A stretch of DNA of 64,000 bases from Apostichopus japonicus. Lineage: Eukaryota > Echinodermata > Holothuroidea > Aspidochirotida > Stichopodidae. Each line of letters opens with the position of its first letter. The first letter of the stretch is position 1. The notes beneath the pieces are model-generated. The model made no database searches. It saw nothing but the letters and a program-made list of their open reading frames with translations, and was not told the origin of the DNA. Below are positions 18,801 through 28,883 of this stretch, one piece after another. The position numbers were made by a program, and so were the translations under genes. The stretch lies in the NCBI RefSeq assembly GCF_037975245.1, contig NC_092569.1, forward strand, positions 10,912,501 through 10,976,500, in the 5' to 3' direction.

Positions 18801-19849
18801 ACAGCATGTAAAAGAATTGACACCGTTTCCATTTTCCAGTATTACACCTTCGTATTATAATTATATTTGAAATATTGTTTTTCCCCCTTTGTAGGAACTT
18901 CACTTCTGCTCTCTTGTGTAATGGGCTATAGATTTTCCAACAGTGGCAAGTTTATGCCGGCTGGACTGGTTGCTTCATTGAGGTGAGATATTTTCAACAT
19001 GTTTTGTACACAAAAATAATGTTAGTTTTGCTGTCACGTTAACAATATTAAATAATATTACACTTTAACTCAAAATAAAGCAAAACTGTTAACAAACTGC
19101 ATATCCACTTAAGAACCTGTGTAAGAGAATGTGTAAAAATAAGAGGGCCTAGCAAGATCTTCTTCATAGAAGAAGATCGGGCCCTCTTACTTTTACACAT
19201 AATATTACACTTTGTGTAAAATGTGAATTTTCCCCAGGGCAGAGAATTAGGTGAGATTTTTGTACAAAGTTTTGTACACAAAATAATGTTACTTATTCTG
19301 TCACTTTACAATATTTAAGAATATTTCCCCTTTGTGCAAAATGTGATTCTTTTTCTCTCTCCACATTTTAGGAACTTCACATGTACTATGCCAACAGGCC
19401 ATTTAATGAATGTATTTAACAGTAAAGTCTTAAAATTCGAAATATGTACTACAGAAAATTTAGATCATGCTATGATTCTCTTTAAGGTTTACTTGTTTGG
19501 TATTGGTAAAGCAAACATCAGTCATATTAGTATAGTTTATCAAATTTTTTATTCAAGACAAAAAGTAGTAATAAAATACCGATATGTTCATTCCTGTGTC
19601 TGTTAAGCAGACTTGGACTCTCCAAGTTGACAAATTGCAAAGTTTTGGGATATTTCCCAGTAATAAGAATGACCGTTGTCAACATTCTCAGCTGCGAAAT
19701 ACAGTCTGCTGATTTTTTTTTTTTTTACAATTTGCCAATCATTGTGTAATGAATAATACTTTCAACTAGTGACTACTTTCAACCCGATTCTTTTGTTCTT
19801 CAGCTTAATGATGGTTGTGAGGTACGGTTACAGGATGTATTCCAGTTAG
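15838..19849 (+). CDS. TMEM14: TMEM14 family small membrane protein, complete, 4 exons
   Basis: Exons 15838-15910, 17015-17116, 18895-18982 and 19804-19849 join in frame to a 102-residue protein, close to the ~110 residues usual for TMEM14. It starts [17 protein letters not shown], a first hydrophobic helix ending GFMKAG, then a Gly/Ala-rich helix ([15 protein letters not shown]), a third helix after SNYLIILG, the family signature [18 protein letters not shown], and a short C-terminus ending RMYSS. TMEM14 proteins are small four-helix membrane proteins; TMEM14C works in the mitochondrial inner membrane in heme synthesis (known family role, not shown here). All introns have GT/AG sites. Which paralogue (A, B or C) it matches is not resolved. 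Confidence 0.94.
17179..18003. mobile_element. hAT-like non-autonomous transposon in TMEM14 intron 2, perfect 8-bp TSD
   Basis: Ends TAGGGATGCACCGGATCC and, on the opposite strand, TAGGGATGCACCAGATATCC. The 8-bp duplication TCCTTGAC is perfect at 17171-17178 and 18004-18011. Both subterminal zones are packed with CCGGCCGGA / AACCGGAT motifs in direct and inverted order, the usual look of transposase-binding repeats. The 825-bp body has no transposase frame and an AT-rich centre. Confidence 0.92.
18983..19400. repeat. local duplication of the TMEM14 exon-3 neighbourhood, with a decayed exon copy
   Basis: The intron start after exon 3 (18983-19066) is repeated at about 19252-19337: both have GTGAGAT, then TTTTGTACACAAA, ATAATGTTA and CTGTCAC. 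A second acceptor-like TTTTAG and GAACTTCAC follows at 19366-19381, copying the start of exon 3. Further on, CCAACAG then GGCC and TTTAATG parallels exon-3 CCAACAGTGGCAAGTTTATG with a deletion between. The frame no longer matches TMEM14. Confidence 0.6.
19129..19200. repeat. near-perfect hairpin (foldback)
   Basis: Left arm TGTGTAAAAATAAGAGGGCC then GATCTTCTTC; right arm GAAGAAGATC then GGGCCCTCTTACTTTTACAC. The loop is three bases and there is one short bulge. It lies between the two copies of the exon-3 flank duplication. Confidence 0.85.
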
Positions 19850-19851
19850 TT

Positions 19852-19960
19852 CCCCTATTCGGATCATGAGCTAGCTCCCCTGGCGGGATCGTGAGCTACA
19901 GTAGCTCCCCTGGCAGGATCATGAGCTAGCTCCCCTGGCCGGATCATGAGCTGGTTCTTG
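19852..19960 (+). repeat. short tandem repeat in the TMEM14 3' UTR
   Basis: Four imperfect units of the form GCTCCCCTGGCCGGATCATGAGCT directly after the TMEM14 stop. Confidence 0.8.
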
Positions 19961-20008
19961 TCTCATCATTGGATCATCATTAAAAATACTATGTTGTTAA
20001 CATCCCTC

Positions 20009-20014
20009 AATAAA
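20009..20014 (+). terminator. candidate TMEM14 polyadenylation signal
   Basis: AATAAA 160 bases after the stop codon, followed by a GT-rich stretch (TTGTTACTGTGGTGTTTT). Confidence 0.7.
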
Positions 20015-20039
20015 CATTATCGATTGTTACTGTGGTGTT

Positions 20040-21600
20040 TTAAAATTTACTTCAAGAACTTGTTGCTGGGTAAGTGAAGTTGGCCTGAAAACTAAAGGAA
20101 TTCATGTACTCCTTGAACTATAATTTTCTTTTGAGGACTCGCATATCAATAATTTATAGCAGCCTTTTAGGTTTTTGCCAGCATTCTGACCAAATATACC
20201 AAGTATTATGTGAGATAAGATCTGATATCAAACTATGGTGTTTCAATGAAAGTTAATGAGAAAATAAATGCAGAGTAAATTTTCAACGGTAGTCTAATCT
20301 CCTGAGACGACCAAATTTCTGTTAGGACAGCATCCGAGGTACAGTACTAGCTGTTTATGTCAAACTCATGTTGCATCGTTTACTAAATAAGTAAAATGAT
20401 AAAATTGCTCTTGCCAACCATCACTTTGGAGATTATGAAATGACAACAAAAAATAGTTGTAGGCCTATGATCCATTCCATAGCAAGTTTTTAATTTCCCA
20501 AAGCTGGTGTTCTTTATTCAACAAACCTACACATCTTTTCTACAGTGTACGTATTGGTCATTCGTAGTTATTTCAAACAATTGTTTTGGCTTCTCAATAT
20601 TGCATAACATTGACAAAATGCCATCAAAATCAACACAGTAAATAAATCATTACATGCTGCTGTTTAAAATAGTTCATTTACCTGTAAATGTTTTGCAATT
20701 TGTACTTATCAAATTAAATTTTCTGATTTATCATGTAAACTAAAAGATTGGCCGTGTTTCCAAAATTGCTCTTTCTCATTTTGGTCTGCTGTTAGGCACC
20801 AATGAGAAAAAAAATTAGAATTATTGGAGTTCTTTTTCAGGAAATAGTTTAGTTCTGAGTTTAGTTTTGAAGTTCATCATTGCTATGTTGGGATTTATTT
20901 TATTTAATAAAGTATATAGTGATAATTTCAGATGGATAAATAGGGAATCCTAAACATTGCCTGCAACCTCTTGAGGGCTATTCAAGATGAGGTTATAAAA
21001 CTAAAAGTCCCATTATGTACTCATTATGTATGTAATTAAGTTCCCATGATGTAATTAAGTTAGAAAATTTCATATGCAAACAGTTTTTCTTAATATCCTA
21101 GTACCAAGCAAGACTGTATAAATGATAACAGAGGATAAAAAAGATTGTGAATTGTTCTGTAATTGACATCTTTTTTATTTCATTTTCATTTTTTGTACAA
21201 ACAGTGAAGAAAATTTGAGATATGAAAGTTCATATAAGCTATTAAACAATGTTTAATATAAACAGTGGAAAAATGGTGGGAAATTATGAAGAATACCAGA
21301 CACCTCAGGAATGCACTGCTGTACAACATTCTCATATAAGTGTTGGCCGTGGTCCCGAATTTTAAAAGAATTGTCCCCTCATATTAAGGTGCGGTAATGA
21401 AGAGAATGTACTGTAAGTGGATCACTAAACAACCATAGTGTGACAGAGAATAAACTTTGAGAGTGAATAAAACATTCCAGCAACAACAACATTTGTACCT
21501 GTGAGCTAATACATGCAAGCTATTTGCTAGTCTTGTTCAAGACCGTGGGTCTCTGTTTGCAGGGTATCCTCACCTACCAGCACGCCCTCTATTACAATTC
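20040..21600. other. anonymous intergenic DNA
   Basis: AT-rich, with no recognised exon, RNA gene or repeat family. Confidence 0.5.
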
Positions 21601-21606
21601 AGTTTG

Positions 21607-22246
21607 CTGGGAAGAACAGGCAGTCTAGATCTAGACTAGCTCTTGCTCTGGGAAGAACAAAGCAGGCAGTCTAGATCTAGACTAGCTCTTGCTCTGGGAA
21701 GAACAAAGCAGGCAGTCTAGATCTAGACTAGCTCTTGCTCTGGGAAGAACAAAGCAGGCAGTCTAGATCTAGACTAGCTCTTGCTCTGGGAAGAACAAAG
21801 CAGGCAGTCTAGATCTAGACTAGCTCTTGCTCTGGGAAGAACAAAGTAGACAGTCTAGATCTAGACTAGCTCTTGCTCTGGGAAGAACAAAGCAGGCAGT
21901 CTAGATCTAGACTAGCTCTTGCTCTGGGAAGAACAAAGCAGGCAGTCTAGATCTAGACTAGCTCTTGCTCTGGGAAGAACAAAGCAGGCAGTCTAGATCT
22001 AGACTAGCTCTTGCTCTGGGAAGAACAAAGCAGGCAGTCTAGATCTAGACTAGCTCTTAATATGGGAAAATCAAAACAGACAGTCTAGATCTAGACTAGC
22101 TCTTAATATGGGAAAATCAAAACAGACAGCCTAGATCTAGACTACTGAGCTCTTCCTTTGGGAAGAAAAAAACAGTCTGGATCTAGACTAGCTCTTGCTC
22201 TGGGGAGAACAAAACAGAATCTAGATCTGGACTAGCTCTTTGCTCT
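21607..22246. repeat. 46-bp satellite with a 16-bp palindrome in each unit
   Basis: About 14 units of 46 bp, each containing GGGAAGAACAAAGCAGGC, the perfect palindrome AGTCTAGATCTAGACT, and AGCTCTTGCTCT. The central units are nearly identical. The last three or four are diverged (AATATGGGAAAATCAAAACAG variants). Confidence 0.95.
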
Positions 22247-22597
22247 ACCAACTGACCTATCTAGCCCTTAGTTTGGTGGCTTTCCCTTTAATAATTCAAT
22301 GTTGGTTAATTAAGGGGAATCTGTTCAGAGTCCACAGAACCTTGCATACCATATACCAAACAATGAAAAAGTGAGCAGTCTCTCTTGAAAAATCCCTTCT
22401 CTACATAAACCCAAAATAAGTATGTAAAAATTGACTGTGGGTTCTTACAAGTTGCAAAAACTTCTACCTGCCCCAAGTTATTATATTGCATTGATAGCTG
22501 GGAAGGATGGAAGAATTGATATGGTCATTCTTCCTTGGTTAATTAATCCACTGGATGCCCTCCCCTACGTGACACGATATGTATAGCAGATGTACCA

Positions 22598-22668
22598 TGA
22601 AACTACAATATTATTGTAGGAAACTACAATATTATTGTAGGAAACTACAATATTAACATAGGAAACTA
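22598..22668. repeat. 22-bp tandem repeat, three units
   Basis: GGAAACTACAATATTATTGTA repeated three times, the last unit diverged. AATATT lies at the centre of each unit. Confidence 0.8.
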
Positions 22669-22699
22669 CATATAAGAAAAAAAAGGAGCTACAATGCTG

Positions 22700-24700
22700 A
22701 AGTGTATGGTCTGCAATTACTGAAGAGTACAAGAGATTCACTATCGTTAACATCGTCAGTGAATGTCATTATGTTAACATTGTATTAACCTGCTCTAACT
22801 TGACCGTGGGCAGACCAGGCTTAAGCTTCTCAAAGTACATCCAACAGAAAAAGTGGCCAACCTGAGTGGTTTTATACATAAGGGTCAGTTATAATAATCT
22901 TCCCCTAAAGATCTCAGGCTGGGAAGATTGCCATCAGGTTTCTGGAATCTCTTCAAACTTCCCACAACAGAGGGTAGATAATCTTGGCAGCTTATCAGAG
23001 GGTGACTCAGATCAGCCTACCGCGGGGCTACTCGTTTTCTTCTGCCAGAAGTTGACGGTTGCGTTGGATCTACTTGCGTGTCTCTCGTATCCCTGCCTTC
23101 GTTTTGCCGGTTGTCGTTCACGTCTGGGAAAGAAGAAACACAACAAAAGAATCGGACGATGAGGTACCTGAAGGAGTTGATACATTTCGAGAACAGTTTT
23201 CAAATCAGAGGATGTTAATGAAATGTAAGAGAAATTAATTGATATGAAGCACAAGGTTGCTTCTTGATGATTATTAAATATTTATGTCATCCTTCTAAAG
23301 CAGAACGAGAGCTAGTTAGTTTTCAAAGACTTGGATGAAAATCAGTTTACTCTTAATTTGAGCCATTTTCATCATTAAGCGTAGACGGATATGTATCTTG
23401 AAACTGAATCCCAACATAAATATTAACAACATTCAGTAGTCCCAACCACACTTTGACATATCGACCCTACAAAATAACCTGCATAAAATTCAGAATGTTT
23501 TAATGGTGCCAAATGGTGGTGGAGAAAAAAAGGACCTGCTAGGTAACTTGCAAACATAGTCGCGTGCACTGGTTTTTGGCTGCAACCTACAAGGAGAGTC
23601 CCCCAGTCAAAACGTAGATCTGTGGTGCACTGTAGGGCCCAGTAGGTGGGTGTCAGTTTGAATTGCGCACACTTGGGTGTGACAAGTAACACAACAACTG
23701 TTGTAGAAAGTTATGTGTTAACATTTTAACTTAATATGAGAGCTCATTTAATAATCTGTTCATCTTGGTCATTAAAAGTGACAGCCACTAACATGTGAAA
23801 TATAACTCCCTCTTTTGCAAAAAAACCAAGCAAAGTAAGCTAAGGACTTTATCTCCAAATGTCAGAGTACAAGGCAAATCCATGAAATTAAGGAAACTAT
23901 TCTGTTCCAAATGATAAATCAAGACTTTCACCTCTTTAAAATTCTTGTTTGTTTGGTTTTGACAAATTATTTGAACAACACTGTTTAGCTCCAAAAATGT
24001 TCACAGAGGGGTGAAATCGTTCAATTTACTTCGTTCCTCGCTTACTTGTCTCCCACAACCTTAGCACCCTCATTCTACCATGCCTAGAATGTCCTGGTAA
24101 CCTTTTAACACTGTGCACCATCTACGACTGGCTCCTCCGGTCACCACCCGTCCTTCTCATTCTACCATCCAAAGTGTCTAGATCGTTATTTTCGAGCGGA
24201 TTTTTTCCATCGGATTCCGTCCACTTTCGGTTTCCTAGGATCAGAGTTTTCCCATCCATTGTTTTTGGAAGAGTTTGATGTAGTTTGCAGCCCGATAAGT
24301 ATCCTTTTCTTATTATTAGAGGGGTTTTTAGGGCTGTTTTGGTGGAGCGGCGTTCGCTCCGTGTTTTCTGTGCAAAATCTAGTGCGGGTAGCAGTTCCGC
24401 GAATTGTTTACCTTAGTTACGCTAGTTTTCCCGCCATTTTCCTACACACACGCTTTATGCGATAGTTCGTTTTTCCTTCGTTTATATTGTTTATATTGTT
24501 CCCTTATTACCTCTCTTATTTCCTTGAGTATTTCTCTCCAGGTTCCGTCCCTGGTTTTTCCTACCCTTGTACATGGGGTGGCTTTGAGGCCTAAATTTTG
24601 TAAGCCGCGGACCTCTAGCGGAGGTACGTGGCTAAGGTAATATTATATATCTCTTCCTTTGTTAGCTTATTTCCCTCCCCTGTTCTTCCATCTTTTGTTA
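22700..24700. other. anonymous intergenic DNA
   Basis: No supported gene. A short dispersed sequence (TTGAATTGCGCACACTTGGGTGTG, 23650-23690) also occurs with small differences at about 2150-2195. The part after 24000 may be the 5' leader of the DIRS-like fragment that follows. Confidence 0.4.
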
Positions 24701-24734
24701 TTATTTACTAAGAAGTTTTATTTCTTAACTTAGG

Positions 24735-25676
24735 GTTTATCAGTCATATCTCGGAGTCAACTGAAGTGTGTCAATTGCTCCATGTTCCGTCCAGGGAGGG
24801 CTTGGGACGAGCATGACCTTTGTCCTAAGTGCCGTACTTGCACCAGAAGGGACCCGTGTCTGGTGTGTATCCAGTTCACCCCCAGTCAATGGCTAGAGAT
24901 TGATGCCTGGCTAGCAGGACAAAGGATGAAGCTTCAGGACAAGTTAGACTTGCTTCCCAACCCCAGAGGCTCCCTAGTAGAGGGAGAACTAGTACAGATA
25001 GGAGAGGAAGAGGAAGGAGAGGTGGTGGAAAGGGGCCCAGAGGGGGCCGAGGAAGAGAGTGTGGACAGAGAAAGAGAGAGAAAGTGCCTCCCACGGTCCC
25101 GGCGACGTCCGGTCTGATTTTGGCCAAGGGAAAAGGGCAAGGCTTGAAGAAGTCCGGCACGGCCGGCCTGGAGAGAACATCTCAAGCCGGTTCGCAAAGG
25201 AGCTTTCCCATGGAGAGGCAGGTGCCGCGGGCAACGGAAAGCCCAGTCCGGGTTCCATCCGGGACGCACAAGAGGGAACCTGCGACGGAGGGTCGCTGGC
25301 ACATCAGAGGTGGTCCCAGAGCGGGGACCGAGAGCGAGAACCGATACGACCCCCTGCTGGGATCCCAGATGGGGACGGAAGAGTGACCAGACCAGCCAGA
25401 CAGGAATGCAGTAAATCACGGTCCCGATCTTCCAGGCGAGGCACTAGGAGGAGATGGTCACCAGCCTCAGACCAATCATCTGACTCTTCCTCCGACGATG
25501 GTTACAGAAGGGCAAATAGGAGGTACCGGCCCCAGAAACAACGTCATGAGGAAGAACCAGCGTGGCGTGTATGTCATTATGGCTGGTTTTTCATTATTAT
25601 GAAAGTATTGCTGAATTACGCCTATTCTTTTAAAACTACAATTTTATTAGCCTCAGTTGTGTGTTTGAGGGGATAA
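24735..25676 (+). pseudogene. DIRS-like (tyrosine-recombinase) retrotransposon gag fragment, frameshifted
   Basis: A Cys-rich start (LKCVNCSM, then WDEHDLCPKCRTC and RDPCLVC) is followed by FTPSQWLEIDAWLA, a long acidic run and then a Ser/Arg-rich tail (SRSRSSRRGTRRR, SDQSSDSSSDD). CxxC pairs around a D-x-H motif followed by a QW segment resemble ORF1 (gag) of DIRS-type elements. The N-part (24782-25117) and the SR-rich part (25059-25676) lie in different frames, so at least one frameshift exists. No reverse transcriptase, RNase H or recombinase follows. Local GC content is clearly above the flanks. A Ty3-like gag is the alternative. Confidence 0.5.
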
Positions 25677-25837
25677 TCATGTGGAGCACAGAGAAAACCA
25701 TTTCAAGATGGCAACCAAATATCAACAAAACACTGCCTTTATCAACTTGTATTGCTATCGGGCATTCTTGGAACACGATATCTCGGATAGCCTAAGAGAC
25801 AATTGGAAATAATTAATTCCAATCCGAAAGTTATTAC

Positions 25838-25843
25838 TTTATT
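25838..25843 (-). terminator. candidate NSMCE1 polyadenylation signal
   Basis: TTTATT on plus (AATAAA on minus), about 250 bases downstream of the NSMCE1 stop. Confidence 0.4.
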
Positions 25844-26093
25844 ACTAAAGCATGCTTATGTAATCAGGATACAAGCTAGCAATGTGAGGGTCCCTGTACA
25901 GTCCTTTGACACACAATTTCCTTGTTTTCTTTTCCCTTCGTCCTTTTTTCTATTTTACAAGTCTCCAGTCTCCCACAAAAAAGCATCAATACTTGTTTAT
26001 ATTGGAGACTACTACTTTACAACTTTGAATCTTGCGCAGAATAACCCCTCCCCCCCCCCCCCAAGAAAAAAAGAGCTTCATTTTTAACTGCGG

Positions 26094-28850
26094 TCATAAA
26101 ATACCTCCATTCAGTCTTGGAATCTGATGTCTCCAGGCCTTCTCACAGGACGGACATTTCGGATTCGGCCTGGTTTGGAACAGTCGCTGAGCACAGAAGT
26201 AATGTAATTTAACCTTCCCACATGCATCACACAACTGGCCCTGGTTGAAAGAAAAGAAATTTGAAGAGAAGATTGAAGAACACATTTAAAGTGTGAACTG
26301 GATAAGTCAAGGGTCATGGAAGGAAATTTTGAAATGGGGTTTTACAATACCAAAAATCTCAACATAAGAATAAAAGGAGAATGGCTGCATGTTGGACTCC
26401 GGGCCTTATCTACCTTAACAACGAGGTCTTGGCACAAGTAACAGATGCTGATGAAATCGCTGTAGGATTCCTTCATGAACATCTCCAACTCCAATATTCC
26501 TCTGGCCGCCAATGATATCTGACCTTCTTCCTGCAGGGCAGGACAGGGAAAAAAAAAAAAATAAACTGAGAAAATTGGTAAAGTTCTCTATGTTACTTTA
26601 CAGAAATGAAAGCAATATAAATGTTATTATGGATATTTACTGCATCATCAACATAATTTAATGAAATAAATATCAAACTAATTATCAAATAATAAAATAA
26701 ATTTATAGGGCTAAACTACACTGAAGGCTGACAGCTATAGTACTGTATGTGTGTTGTCAACAATTCATTGGATATGTAGAATTTGTTGACTGTGATATAG
26801 AGTAATCTGGGCTCAGGGTTAATAATTTGTCAAATTCTGGGGTGAGACAATCACTTTGAAAGAACTTTTCCAAATGAGAGAAGAGAATTGAATTATAAAT
26901 GAGATACTTTTGGAATCATAAGAACCAATTCAACTTGAACAATAGGATGCAGAGGAAAGAATCCTCCTACACACTCCATTACCATCATAAATGGGGTATT
27001 ATTTATCATATTTGATCCGTAACATGTGACCTTTTCCACCTGTTAAAATTCATCATACACACTTTGATGACCTGGCATCCTTCCAGAAATTGTCGGATTC
27101 GAAGGAAGTTAAAACTTAGTACCGTGGACTAGCAGAGTTGAGAGATTTAATAACTATTAAGATCAGGATTTGATTATGCCTGGTGAACCATTGTTTACTT
27201 ACATCCATGTACAGCCATCTCTCTTCCACAAACTTCTTAATAGCAGTTTGGGCATCGTCTTTTGATATCCTCCTATCCAAACTATCGGCTAAATTTAGAC
27301 ATTCTGTGGAGGAAGCTTCCCCCTCTTCAGATGTAACTATCTTTCCGACCTGTAAAGAGGATGCAGACTGGGTTAGACACATTAAAGAGTACGGAGTACG
27401 TGTTACACACATTAGAGAGTATGAAGTCAGTGTTATATACATAAGAGAGTATGAAGTCTGTGTTACATGCATTACAGAGAGTAGGAAGTCTGTGCTAAAG
27501 GCATCAGAGAGTACAAGTCCATGTTACACGCATCAGAGAGTACTGAGTCTGTGTTACACGTATCAGAGACTAGGAAGTCAGTGTTATATACATAAGAGAG
27601 TATGAAGTCTGTGTTACATGCATTACAGAGTATGAAGTCTGTGTTACACGCATCAGAGAGTACGAAGTCTGTGTTACACGCATTAGAGAATATGAAGTCC
27701 ATGTTACACGCATTAGAGAGATACATGAATCCACATCATTAATATGCGTTTCCATTTATATTGTAACTTAAGAAATCCAGTCTCCCAGAATTAGCAGCAC
27801 CTGAAAGAATCAAACTTACTATTTCCTTGAAGAGTTCCAACTCTTTTGGGTGATAGTCTGTTGCCAATTTGCCAACTTCAGTTTCTGCTGTTTGCACCTG
27901 TAAGCGAGAGAAGTTAGAAGAAGAAAGATTGTCAGTGAAAGACATAAAGCAGAATGCCAGTTATGTAGAGTTATTTGAAGATACCTCATTACACTGAGTG
28001 TAGCTACTAGACTACTGTAGCTAGTGTAGTGTAGCTACAAGTGTAGCTACTACAGTAGTGTAGCTTCAAGACTACCAGCTGAAACCTTTGCAGTAATGCT
28101 GTGACTTATCTTGGGTTAAAAATATTACGTTGTAGATGCAACGCATTGATAGGGAGTCTTTTGTTTTTATCCTATAGTTAAGTTTCCTCAATCTTCAAAC
28201 ACACTGGTTACCACATCAACTTATTAAAATTGACCTAGATTGGTATGTTACTATAACAAATTATATGTGTCCTCAAGTTTTGCACTCAAACAGCTGTTTT
28301 CTCTTATGACTGAAATCAGACAGTATGAAAACAATCAGTTTACCACATATTTTCTCAAAATTTGTACTACCATCATTTCAAATAGCTATGTATCCGAAAC
28401 TTTGCATCGACTCACAGTACATGTATGAGAGCACTGCACCAATACAACTGATCTAACGCATAGTTGTTCAGTGAATGTCAAGAGCACAGACACTGTGGAT
28501 GATTTCATACCACTACCTACTGTCTCAAATGTATACTGTAAGTTATTCAGCATCAGAAACTTACTCCGGAGTTTGCCAATGCGACATGTGGCTTTCAAAG
28601 CAAGCAAAAATCATTCATTATGCATTAATTTTGTTGGTCAAACATCATTGTTGTGTGGAGAACTTAAAGGAATAATGAAGGCAGGGACCAAAGACAATTT
28701 ATATTGTTCAGTAATCTCAAAAGTATCTAATATCCGATGTTTAAGTTAACCGCTTTCTGTTGGACTGAATACGCTCGCTTTGAAAATTGGCTCATTTACT
28801 GAATTATTATAATTTGTCTTTGATTCCTGCCTTTGTTATTCCTTTAAGCA

Positions 28851-28883
<33 letters not shown>

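Noticed and set aside
21607-22246. A CRISPR array (regular palindromic repeats)
   Set aside because: The whole 46-bp unit repeats, with no unique spacers, in a eukaryotic intergenic region.
27472-27726. ORFs with CNTDFILS-like repeats
   Set aside because: By-products of the 30-bp minisatellite inside an NSMCE1 intron.
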